The notes under the pieces were generated by a model. The model had not been told where the DNA came from. It saw only the letters and a program-made list of their open reading frames with translations, and ran no database searches. From NCBI GenBank assembly GCA_021817455.1, contig JAKAUW010000014.1, forward strand, positions 1 to 42,024: DNA of 42,024 nucleotides. Reading direction: 5' to 3'. The translations under genes and the position numbers were made by a program. The DNA is from Thermoplasmata archaeon (GTDB lineage Archaea > Thermoplasmatota > Thermoplasmata > Thermoplasmatales > Thermoplasmataceae). This document shows, piece by piece, positions 32,315 to 40,181 of the stretch (position 1 is the stretch's first letter; every line of letters starts with the position of its first letter).

Positions 32315-33127
32315 ATGAAAAGTGAAGAGATTCTGAAACTTCTTGGCTCAGGAGCCAAGGTGTATGATCTTGAGCATGTCAGGTATCCGGGCATGCCAGC
32401 ATTCGATCCTGTACAGCCAGGCCTGAACTATTTCCTGTACAGGCATCACGAGAACTACTACCTTCCGGAAAAGAACGGCCCGAGAACAAGCTCATCCGGG
32501 CTCATCGTTATGACAGACCAGTCAGGGACCCACATGGATGCTCTCTGCCACCAGGCTGCTGATCTAGTCCTTGCTGACGGAACCAAGGTAAACCCGTCAG
32601 TGGAAACTCCGTGGGGTTTCTCCAAGCTTGATGCTTCTGAACTCCCCATAATGCTCAGGAAAGGAGTGCTTGTGGATGTTGCAGCATACGTGAAGGATCC
32701 GCTGCCAGAAGAGCACGAGATAACACTTGAGGAATTCAAGAAGGCTGTGGAGAAAGAAGGCATAACTTTCGGCAAGAATGACGTTGTTCTGGTAAGAACC
32801 GGATACGGCAAATACTGGAAGGAGGAGGAGAAATACAAGAAGGCAGCCGGTGTCTCAAAAGAAGTGAGCCGATACCTTGAGGACAAGTGCTTTGCAGTGG
32901 GGGCAGACAACCTTGCATGGGACGTTCCTGAAAGGAGGGATCCCGAGACAAACTCCCTGTTGCCAGGGCATCTGTATCTGATTGCAAAGAAAGGAATCTA
33001 CATCATTGAGAACATATTCCTTGAGGAACTTTCAAGAGACAAGGTGTATGAGTTCCTTTTCGTTGGCCTTCCCCTTAAATTCAAGGGAGCAACGGGCTCG
33101 CCGTTCAGGCCAGTGGCAATCTCCTGA
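32315..33127 (+). CDS. Cyclase-family metal hydrolase (kynurenine formamidase / isatin hydrolase type)
   Basis: A 270-residue protein of the cyclase family, whose members hydrolyse amide bonds such as N-formylkynurenine, or open isatin. The metal-binding block reads DQSGTHMDALCHQ, with His73, Asp75 and His79. The first ligand position, often His in HxGTHxDxPxH, is Gln69 here. Downstream blocks NDVVLVRTGYGKYW and CFAVGADNLAWD are also typical. AGGTGAC precedes the ATG, and the gene is in an operon with the cupin. Gene context suggests an amide or lactam intermediate of an aromatic pathway. Confidence 0.87.
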   Translation: MKSEEILKLLGSGAKVYDLEHVRYPGMPAFDPVQPGLNYFLYRHHENYYLPEKNGPRTSSSGLIVMTDQSGTHMDALCHQAADLVLADGTKVNPSVETPWGFSKLDASELPIMLRKGVLVDVAAYVKDPLPEEHEITLEEFKKAVEKEGITFGKNDVVLVRTGYGKYWKEEEKYKKAAGVSKEVSRYLEDKCFAVGADNLAWDVPERRDPETNSLLPGHLYLIAKKGIYIIENIFLEELSRDKVYEFLFVGLPLKFKGATGSPFRPVAIS

Positions 33128-33210
33128 TTGCCAATATCCCTTTTTCCAAATTGACAAATACCTAAAAATAGACCCACGGAATGCAATTAAACCAGCATGG
33201 TGTGAATAAT

Positions 33211-33798
33211 ATGGCAAAGAGAATAGTTGTTGCAGTAACAGGTTCAACTGGAGCAGTGTACGGGTACAGGCTGCTTCTAGCTGCAAGCAGGATAAAGGGA
33301 CTTGAGACCCATGCGGTAATCTCCAACGGGGCAATAAAGACCCTGAAACTTGAAACCGGGCTGGATGCAAGTGACATGGAGAAACTTGCCACACACGTTT
33401 ATGGAGAATATGATTTCACTTCAAAGATAGCAAGCGGTTCCTTCATCACATCCGGAATGGTTGTGGCCCCATGTTCCATGAAGACTCTCTCCGCCATTGC
33501 CATTGGATTCGAGCAGAACCTTGTTTCAAGGGCTGCCATGGTATCATTGAAGGAAAGGCGCCCGCTCATACTCCTTGCAAGAGAAACTCCCCTGAATCTG
33601 ATTCATCTTAGGAACATGGTTCAGGTTACTGAGGCCGGAGGCACAATTATGCCCCCACTGCCGCCGCTTTACTTCGGCGAGAATGATATAACAAAGCTTG
33701 TTGACCTCACCGTGGGGAGGGTCCTTACCATGCTTGGGGTAGAGAACAATCTCATGAGGGAATGGGGCACAGAAGGCAAGGAACCTTACGAAGACTGA
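33211..33798 (+). CDS. ubiX: UbiX-family flavin prenyltransferase
   Basis: A 195-residue protein that prenylates FMN with dimethylallyl (mono)phosphate to make the cofactor of UbiD enzymes. It has the flavodoxin-like start VVAVTGSTGAVYGYRLL, VVAPCSMKTLSAIA (residues 84-97) and LLARETPLNLIHLRNM, all hallmark blocks of UbiX. I use ATG 33211, preceded by GGTGTGA; an upstream in-frame ATG at 33181 would add ten residues without family support. It lies near the second and third UbiD genes, giving a local supply of prenyl-FMN. The 3' end overlaps the convergent PNPOx-like gene by 13 bases. Confidence 0.95.
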   Translation: MAKRIVVAVTGSTGAVYGYRLLLAASRIKGLETHAVISNGAIKTLKLETGLDASDMEKLATHVYGEYDFTSKIASGSFITSGMVVAPCSMKTLSAIAIGFEQNLVSRAAMVSLKERRPLILLARETPLNLIHLRNMVQVTEAGGTIMPPLPPLYFGENDITKLVDLTVGRVLTMLGVENNLMREWGTEGKEPYED

Positions 33799-34265
33799 TG
33801 GCTTATGATGTATGCAGCCGTCTCTTCAAAACCCGCCCTATAGCGCTCGTATATATTTTTCTGGTCAAACAGGAGTTCAGAAATGAATGGCGCTTTGTCA
33901 GAGTAGTCCTCCAGGACTTCCGTTGGAACCGCCCTGTATAGGATCTCATCATTTCTGCTGTCCCAGCCACTTGCCTCATGGACTGATATTTTAAGGTATT
34001 CCACAGCGGGCTGTAACTGAAGAATGAGTGTCCCTTTCATATGCATATGGAGAAATTGCTGGCTTCTGGTGCCCTTGTGCACAGCAAGGTAAAGCTCATG
34101 ATCACTTCCTGTGACCACCTGGTATGGTGACAGCAGAGCAACATGCGGAAAACCATCCGGATCTGCAGTAACCAGAAATATGGCGGAGTTCTTGCGGTTC
34201 CTGTTGTTGAAATGAAGAAAATCAACGGCTTTTTGGGGCAGCCTGTCTCCATAGGAGGTTGACAT
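33786..34265 (-). CDS. PNPOx-like FMN-binding split-barrel protein
   Basis: A 159-residue protein with the pyridoxamine 5'-phosphate oxidase-like barrel: SAIFLVTADPDGFPHVALLSPYQV, then HELYLAVHKGTRSQQFL. Such proteins bind FMN or F420 and act as oxidoreductases or flavin carriers; true PNPOx activity is unlikely. The ATG at 34265 has TTAATTAAAG about 24 bases upstream. It is convergent with ubiX and shares 13 bases with it. It may help recycle flavin in this cluster, but that is inferred from position only. Confidence 0.8.
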   Translation of the reverse strand: MSTSYGDRLPQKAVDFLHFNNRNRKNSAIFLVTADPDGFPHVALLSPYQVVTGSDHELYLAVHKGTRSQQFLHMHMKGTLILQLQPAVEYLKISVHEASGWDSRNDEILYRAVPTEVLEDYSDKAPFISELLFDQKNIYERYRAGFEETAAYIISHQSS

Positions 34266-34314
34266 GCCCGAAAAGCCCTACTTTAATTAAAAAAATTTGG
34301 GTAGGCCTGAAAAA

Positions 34315-35919
34315 TCAGACTTTCTCCCTCAGCTTTGAGAGCCTTTCCCCTATCTCATAGTGGTTCCCCTTAAGGATATCCTCAGCATCCTGCCTGAATT
34401 CATCAGGCCAGTATCCTAATTCATATCCGTACCATGGCTCAACGAGGTTAAGCTCTGGAAGGCCTAGTTCCTTCCAGGTGTCCCTGGCCTTTTCCATGAA
34501 GTCCTTTCTTGGAAGGGATGTGGGAGGATAGGGGTATTTTATGGTGGCATCTATGAGGACGCCAGAGCTTCCAACTCCGCCTGGGAACTCTTTTTCCTCG
34601 TGTGATGCACCAGGGCTGTAAGCCGATGGATCAAGCCCCGGCATCTTGCCTGTTATTATCCTCATGTCCCTGGCAGGCTGGACTCTCCAGCTCATTGCCC
34701 AGATGACTGAGTCAATGTTCCTTATGTCAATGTCCTCATCCACGACAATGAAGAATTTCCCCCATCTTGAGTCATAACCTGCTGCAAGGTTAAGGACCTG
34801 CCATGGATGGGCCTTGTTAACTTTCTTTATCTTTATTACACACCACTGGGCCTGACTCATTTCATGCCATGCAACATCTATGATTCCGGGCACCTTGGCA
34901 TCGAACTTCAGGAACTTGTAGTATACATTTTCCGATGAAATCTGCCTTACCTTGCTGCTCTCGCTGGGCGGGAACTGGCTCATGATGTGGACAAACGTAG
35001 CATTCTTCCTCATGGTTACAGCGGTGACATCAAATACTGGCCTGAGCCACACATCGGTTGCCATGTAGCCGGTATATTCGCCGAAGGCATTTCCGGGTTC
35101 CATGTACTCAGTGGAGATATATCCCTCAATCACAATGTCAGCATCTGCAGGCACCTCAATGTCAACAGTCTTTCCCCTTACGGTTTTGACCGGCTCGCCT
35201 GAGAAACCACCGGCCACTGTCAGTTCGTCGACCCCGTAGGGGATCTTCGCAGAAGCAGTGTAGAAATATGACGGCACCCCGCCAACAACCACTGCAGCTG
35301 GCATCGGCTTGCCAAGGTCTTTCCACTCCCTCCAGTGGATAATCCCCTGGTTTCCCCGGTTTATTTCCCATAAGAGCTTTCTCTTTCCAAAGACATGGGC
35401 AGAGTAGTTTCCCATGTTCTGAATTCCAGTCTTGGGGGATTTCGTGATGACCTGGGTTGAAGTCCTGATTTGCCCGCTGAAGCCAGGGAGTTCAACCGGC
35501 ACAGGAAGTGCCTCAAGGCCGTTTCCATCAACATCAAGCTTGTTTCCCTCTATGACAATATCCTGGACAGGTCCCTTGTCAATATGCTCGGTGGGAACTG
35601 GATGAATCAGGGCATTCTCCCACTTCTTCTGAATTGCTTCCTTGGTTGGGGCCTCGCTCTTGAGGCCAAGCGCATATATTTCCATGGAAGAAGCATAAAT
35701 GCCTGTGGCTACCTTTATATTATATTTCCTGCCTTTCGCATCTGTAACATTCTCGAACAGGAAACCCCTTCTTTCTTTCTCAGGAAGCCCACGGTACTGT
35801 AGCCTGGCTAGCGGCGTTATTTCGGACTCCTTTGAAACCTTCTTGTTGACCCTGAAGAGTTTCCCTGCTTTTTCAAGCGCAGATAGATAGTCATTCAGGT
35901 CCTTGTAATATTCCCCCAT
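34315..35919 (-). CDS. UbiD-family protein with an altered catalytic triad (copy 2)
   Basis: A 534-residue UbiD homologue, larger than copies 1 and 3 and of a different subfamily. Only one of the three canonical residues is clear: Glu281 in NAFGEYTGYM. The position of the arginine is Ser173 (NMGNYSAHV, where the others have GxYR), and the first glutamate position is Gly276. It keeps the DEDIDIRNIDSVIWAMSWR block and the long C-terminal region with YPPTSLP. It may use other residues, as in hydroxybenzoate-type or phenylphosphate-carboxylase-type branches, or be a non-catalytic partner. The start has TTTATAT about 24 bases upstream on the coding strand. It is divergent from copy 3. Confidence 0.9.
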   Translation of the reverse strand: MGEYYKDLNDYLSALEKAGKLFRVNKKVSKESEITPLARLQYRGLPEKERRGFLFENVTDAKGRKYNIKVATGIYASSMEIYALGLKSEAPTKEAIQKKWENALIHPVPTEHIDKGPVQDIVIEGNKLDVDGNGLEALPVPVELPGFSGQIRTSTQVITKSPKTGIQNMGNYSAHVFGKRKLLWEINRGNQGIIHWREWKDLGKPMPAAVVVGGVPSYFYTASAKIPYGVDELTVAGGFSGEPVKTVRGKTVDIEVPADADIVIEGYISTEYMEPGNAFGEYTGYMATDVWLRPVFDVTAVTMRKNATFVHIMSQFPPSESSKVRQISSENVYYKFLKFDAKVPGIIDVAWHEMSQAQWCVIKIKKVNKAHPWQVLNLAAGYDSRWGKFFIVVDEDIDIRNIDSVIWAMSWRVQPARDMRIITGKMPGLDPSAYSPGASHEEKEFPGGVGSSGVLIDATIKYPYPPTSLPRKDFMEKARDTWKELGLPELNLVEPWYGYELGYWPDEFRQDAEDILKGNHYEIGERLSKLREKV

Positions 35920-36098
35920 ATTTCGGGGACATTAAATTCATATAAAGTTCTTTTTAGGACTGTTAATCCAATTTTTTCCTTTTTCAACTAAAATTTTGAC
36001 ACCATTCACGTAATAATTTTACAAAATGTCGATATTGTAGCGATTATCTTCGCAACGTATTTAACAATTGCCGAATATGCCGGAAAAAAGGGGCTCGG

Positions 36099-36123
36099 CA
36101 GTTTGGGAAACTGTTTTAATAAC
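36099..36123 (+). promoter_or_regulatory. Palindrome and TATA box of the UbiD copy 3 promoter
   Basis: CAGTTT-GGG-AAACTG (36099-36113) is a perfect inverted repeat with 6-base arms. It directly abuts TTTTAATAAC (36114-36123), the likely TATA box for the start at 36153. A protein bound there would cover the BRE position, so it is a good repressor or activator site candidate. Confidence 0.45.
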
Positions 36124-36152
36124 ACTAAGTATCCAATGTCAGGTTCGTGATT

Positions 36153-37616
36153 ATGGTGGAAGTAACGAAGGACCTCAGGTCGTTCATTGAAGGCATAGAG
36201 AAAATTGGGCTTTTAAAAACAGTGAAAGGTGCAGATTGGGACCTTGAAATAGGTGCGATTACAGATACAAACTCAAAGAGCAACAAGTACACCCTGCTAT
36301 TTGATGATGTAAAGGGTTATCCAAAAGGCTTCAGGGTTCTCACAGGTGCATTGCTGGATTCAAGGAGGGTTTCAACTGCACTTGGTCTTGACAACGCAAT
36401 GAACAACATGCAGCTCACCACCGCCATCAGGGACAGGCTGAGGAATGCAGCCAGCGACCACGAAAAGTACAAGCCGAAGGTGGTAGGATCTGCTCCTGTT
36501 CTTGAAAATACTGACAGGGGAGACAAGATTGACTTTTTCAAATTCCCGATACCTAAATGGTTCAAGCATGACGGCGGAAGGTACATAGGAACCGCAGATG
36601 CTGTTATAACTAGGGACCCAGATATTGGATGGGTAAATGTTGGCACATACAGGGTCATGGTTAAAAGCAAGAACAGCCTGGTAATGCTCATGGAAGCCTC
36701 CAGGCATGGGAGAACTCACTACCAGAAATACCTGGAGGCAGGCAAGCCATGCCCCGTTGCCATTTCGTTCGGGCATAATCCCGGCCTTAACCTGTTCTCA
36801 GCCAATGAAGTTCCTGAGGGGGTATCGGAATACAACTTCCTGGGAGCAGTGAGGCAGAAACCGGTGGAAGTGTTCAACGGGCCGGTCACCGGACTTCCAA
36901 TTCCAGCGGACAGTGAAATCGCCATTGAAGGTTATATTACGGAAGAAAAGGCGGATGAAGGGCCCCTTGGGGAATTCATGGGATACTACGCAGGAGGCAA
37001 GATGCTCAACCCTGTCATCAAGATTGAAGCGGTGTATTACAGGAATGAGCCAATACTGCTTGGTACATGTGCAGGAAAACCCCCATATGATTATTCCTAT
37101 TTCAGGTGCCCCATAAGGGCAGCACTCATATGGAACGCTTTGGATTCTTCAGGAATCTCCGGTGTCAAGGGAGTATGGTGCCATGAGGAAGGATATTCAA
37201 GGGCCTTCACCACAGTATCCATAAAGCAGTCCTTTGGAGGCCAGGCCGTAATGGCCGGGCACATTGCATCACAGAGCAGGCCTGGTGCGGTCGCAGGCAG
37301 GTACACTGTAGTGGTGGATGATGACATAGACCCGTCTAACCTCAATGATGTGGTATGGGCAATGTGCAGCAGGAACGATCCGGCCACAGGCATCGATATA
37401 ATAAACAACACCATGGGCACTCCACTCGATCCAATATCCAAGCATGTGGAGGGGAAGGATCTGCTTGAATATACAAGCTCAAGGGCCGTTATTTATGCTG
37501 TAAAGCCTTTTGAAAAGATAATAAAGAAGACATTCCCGGACGTGGTAAGGCCTGATGAAGAAACTGACAAGAAGGTCAGGGAGAAATTTGCTGACCTCTT
37601 TACCGCCAAGAAATAG
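36153..37616 (+). CDS. UbiD-family prFMN-dependent decarboxylase (copy 3)
   Basis: A 487-residue UbiD enzyme with the canonical triad: Arg167 (NVGTYRVMV), Glu269 and Glu274 (DEGPLGEFMGYY). It also has KFPIPKWFKHDGGRYIGT and VVVDDDIDPSNLNDVVWAMCSR, matching copy 1 block by block, so copies 1 and 3 are paralogues of equal length with different substrate pockets likely. ATG 36153 is chosen; a GTG at 36147 is the alternative. It is expected to decarboxylate an aromatic or heteroaromatic acid and to depend on the UbiX encoded 2.4 kb upstream. Confidence 0.93.
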   Translation: MVEVTKDLRSFIEGIEKIGLLKTVKGADWDLEIGAITDTNSKSNKYTLLFDDVKGYPKGFRVLTGALLDSRRVSTALGLDNAMNNMQLTTAIRDRLRNAASDHEKYKPKVVGSAPVLENTDRGDKIDFFKFPIPKWFKHDGGRYIGTADAVITRDPDIGWVNVGTYRVMVKSKNSLVMLMEASRHGRTHYQKYLEAGKPCPVAISFGHNPGLNLFSANEVPEGVSEYNFLGAVRQKPVEVFNGPVTGLPIPADSEIAIEGYITEEKADEGPLGEFMGYYAGGKMLNPVIKIEAVYYRNEPILLGTCAGKPPYDYSYFRCPIRAALIWNALDSSGISGVKGVWCHEEGYSRAFTTVSIKQSFGGQAVMAGHIASQSRPGAVAGRYTVVVDDDIDPSNLNDVVWAMCSRNDPATGIDIINNTMGTPLDPISKHVEGKDLLEYTSSRAVIYAVKPFEKIIKKTFPDVVRPDEETDKKVREKFADLFTAKK

Positions 37617-37755
37617 GCTTACTCCAACATTCTACATTTTTGTACATATTTCTAATTTATAATGTTTTTTTCCTGTTAATGTTACAGGGCCACAATGGGA
37701 GTATGAAAATCCAATCACAAATAAAAAAAATTTATGGAAATTAGATGTTTAAAAA

Positions 37756-39087
37756 TTACAGGGAAGTTATCTCAGTTCCCTTTGTCTCCTTGAGCCCGAA
37801 GTACCCTGCCAGCTGGACTACTGCACCAACAAGCATTGCAATGGCCATGGCCATTCCAAGATGTGCAATTCCGCCAAGTGCCCCGTAAAGGAAAGGAATT
37901 ACCAGTGGGGCAGATCCTCCTGCGACTCCCCTTCCCACCATGTAACCGAAGTTTGTTGCGGTGGAACGCATCTTTGTGGGGAAATGCTCACTGTACCATA
38001 CACCGTATTCTGCTGACACGCCCTGTCCTATTGACACGAATGTATATGCATAAAACAGCGGGAACATTATGAGCCCGGCGTATGATATGTGTGCAATCAC
38101 AGTGTACATGAACGCTATGACGGAAACAAGGTAGAATGCACCAAAGACTATGGCGGTGGATTTCCTTCCAAACTTGTCAGCAGCCCATCCGTTGAGCACA
38201 TAGAAAGGAACTGCAATGGCCTGTCCCAGGACAAGTATGAGTGTGAACTGATTTATCAGATATCCAATGGACTGCGTAAGGCCATAGCCCACCACGAGAA
38301 GTGTAGGCATGAAGCTGGCATATGAGAAGTATATGAACAGGTTGGCGCCTCCAATGAGAAGTGCAAACCAGGCGTACCTTCTGTAATCCTTGTTCAGCAG
38401 CACCTGAATAATCGGAGACCTGACATCATAATCCTTTGGCAGTTCTCCAGCTTTCCTCTTCCTGTTGTATTCAAGCCACTGCTTGGACTCAGGAAGCACG
38501 AACTTGACAACCGGCACTCCAACTAAGCCGATCACTCCGGCCACGACAAATGAATATCTCCATGACAGCGGGTTACCGAATCCCAGTGCGGTTATAGCAA
38601 TTCCGGCTGTGAGTGCACCAACGATGGAGCCGATGATGAAAACGCTCTGAAGTAGCCCTCCGCCGGTTGCTCTCGTCTTGGAGCTCCAGACCTCAGATAT
38701 CTGGGCAAATCCAATGCCCCACTCTCCACCTATGCCAAGTCCCTCAATTGCCCTCAGGGTGTATAATTGCCAGAGTTGGGTTACGCCTGCAGTTGCAAGA
38801 GTGGTGACCCCGAAAATCCCAATGGAGAGCATAAGCCCAACCTTTCTTCCATACCTGTCTGCTACCCAGCCAAACAACAGTCCTCCAAAAGCCGAGAACA
38901 CAAGGCTGATAGTGAGAGCTACCGTAATAGGTGCCAAATCATGGGAGTTGCCTGTGAAGTATAGCGCCAGTGGCGAAAACAGGTAACTGATGAGCACCAG
39001 GTCGAATCCGTCGGCAAAGTGACCAAATAGTACACTTCCCAATGAACCGTATCTCTCATTTTTTGTGTAAGTTATATTATCCGTCAT
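37756..39087 (-). CDS. MFS transporter, aromatic-acid/carboxylate symporter type (copy 3)
   Basis: A 443-residue 12-helix permease. Loop 2-3 is LLFGWVADRYGRKVG, helix 1 has GHFADGFDLVLISY with the aromatic-acid-symporter-like DGxD arrangement, and the GLGIGGEWGIGFAQISEVW block parallels MFS copy 1. The C-terminus GLKETKGTEITSL also mirrors copy 1. The start is ATG 39087, because ATTTTTATA on the coding strand (39114-39122) is about 31 bases upstream; the longer frame from 39108 would begin too close to that box. It probably imports the substrate of one of the adjacent decarboxylases. Confidence 0.9.
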   Translation of the reverse strand: MTDNITYTKNERYGSLGSVLFGHFADGFDLVLISYLFSPLALYFTGNSHDLAPITVALTISLVFSAFGGLLFGWVADRYGRKVGLMLSIGIFGVTTLATAGVTQLWQLYTLRAIEGLGIGGEWGIGFAQISEVWSSKTRATGGGLLQSVFIIGSIVGALTAGIAITALGFGNPLSWRYSFVVAGVIGLVGVPVVKFVLPESKQWLEYNRKRKAGELPKDYDVRSPIIQVLLNKDYRRYAWFALLIGGANLFIYFSYASFMPTLLVVGYGLTQSIGYLINQFTLILVLGQAIAVPFYVLNGWAADKFGRKSTAIVFGAFYLVSVIAFMYTVIAHISYAGLIMFPLFYAYTFVSIGQGVSAEYGVWYSEHFPTKMRSTATNFGYMVGRGVAGGSAPLVIPFLYGALGGIAHLGMAMAIAMLVGAVVQLAGYFGLKETKGTEITSL

Positions 39088-39098
39088 AAATTCTAAAC

Positions 39099-39122
39099 GT
39101 ATGAACATACATGTATAAAAAT
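39099..39122 (-). promoter_or_regulatory. TATA box and palindrome in the MFS copy 3 promoter
   Basis: On the plus strand, GTATG-AA-CATAC (39099-39110) is a perfect 12-base inverted repeat. It lies between the TATA box (39114-39122, TATAAAAAT) and the start codon at 39087, thus over the expected transcription start. This placement would suit a repressor. Confidence 0.35.
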
Positions 39123-39276
39123 CATATCATCACGTAATTTTGAGATATTTGTCGGCAAATGTGTTATGTTCCGGAAATACTTACAAGCGCATTGAGGGAA
39201 ATAGAGTTACTATGAGGTAATCTGAATTTTAGATTGTGCAGGTACAAGGAATGAACAAAAGGTTATGGGAACCAAA

Positions 39277-39288
39277 TTACTTATAACC
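39277..39288 (+). promoter_or_regulatory. TATA box for the alpha/beta hydrolase gene
   Basis: TTACTTATAACC is centred about 25 bases before ATG 39307 and lies inside the longer frame that begins at 39265. This favours the shorter, leaderless start. Confidence 0.5.
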
Positions 39289-39306
39289 AATAATCATCGG
39301 AAAAAC

Positions 39307-40083
39307 ATGCCAACAGGCAACTATGTAAGCATTGACAACAGGGACCTGTATTACGAAACCTCAGGCACCGGATTTCCAGTGGTATTTCTTCATACAGCAG
39401 GTACAGACGGAAGGGTATGGAAGCACTTCGTGGAGAAGCTTCCCAGTGCCATACGGGCAATTGTGCCGGATCTGCCTGGGCACGGAAAATCATGGCCATG
39501 GGCAAACTGGAGGAAGTCGAGGGTCGACGTGGCTTTCTATGCGGACTCAATGGTCAAGCTCATCGAAGCCCTAAAGCTTGAAAAAGTTGCCATAGTTGGC
39601 TGCTCCATCGGGGCCGATATTTCCCTGATGCTTGCCAGATTGCTGGAAAAGAAGGTAGTTTTAAGCATAGCCATGGAAGGGGCAGCCAGGACCCATACTT
39701 TCCAGGAAGAGGTAATAATGAAGACTGAGCCAGGAAATGTTGAGAGGGCGTTCGATTTCTGCGGCAGGAAGGCGAAGAAGGAACACATCGAGGAGCTTAT
39801 CTGGGTCAGGAGTTCCAACAATAGGGACATCTATGTTACAGATCTGCTGGCCTGGAACAATTTTGACTACTCAAAGGAACTTCAGAATACTGGAACAAAG
39901 GTTATTCTCATGAGGGGAGAGGATGATCCCGTGGTCACGGAAAGCATGCTAGAAGATACTGTGAAAATAATGCGAAACAGCACAAAACAGACTCTTGAGG
40001 GGCTGGGGCATTACCCCATGCTTGAGGATCCCGAACACCTGGCAAATATACTTGTACCGTTGCTTTCCCAGTACACTAAGTAA
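39307..40083 (+). CDS. Alpha/beta hydrolase
   Basis: A 258-residue alpha/beta-fold hydrolase. The oxyanion-hole motif is FLHTAGTDG (residues 28-35), the nucleophile is Ser100 in VGCSIGAD, the acid is Asp206 or Asp207 in GEDDPVV, and the base is His235 in GLGHYPMLEDPEH. The fold is shared by N-formylmaleamate deformylase, dienelactone-like and ring-fission product (C-C) hydrolases and esterases, so the exact reaction is open. The ATG is chosen from the TATA spacing. The next gene, a class II aldolase, has its own promoter. Confidence 0.9.
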   Translation: MPTGNYVSIDNRDLYYETSGTGFPVVFLHTAGTDGRVWKHFVEKLPSAIRAIVPDLPGHGKSWPWANWRKSRVDVAFYADSMVKLIEALKLEKVAIVGCSIGADISLMLARLLEKKVVLSIAMEGAARTHTFQEEVIMKTEPGNVERAFDFCGRKAKKEHIEELIWVRSSNNRDIYVTDLLAWNNFDYSKELQNTGTKVILMRGEDDPVVTESMLEDTVKIMRNSTKQTLEGLGHYPMLEDPEHLANILVPLLSQYTK

Positions 40084-40106
40084 AATTCATCCGGTTAAAA
40101 TTCACG

Positions 40107-40158
40107 GCATTTTTCCTGAATGGCTAACTACTGTCGGAAAAATGCGAAAATTTATAAC
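40107..40158 (+). promoter_or_regulatory. Long inverted repeat and TATA box upstream of the class II aldolase gene
   Basis: GCATTTTTCC (40107-40116) and GGAAAAATGC (40136-40145) are perfect 10-base inverted arms separated by 19 bases. TTTATAAC (40151-40158) follows, centred about 28 bases before the ATG at 40182. The repeat ends five bases upstream of the TATA box, over the BRE. It may be an operator with two half-sites two helical turns apart, or a terminator for the upstream hydrolase gene. Confidence 0.45.
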
Positions 40159-40181
40159 AAATTGCTCATGGAATATCCCAT

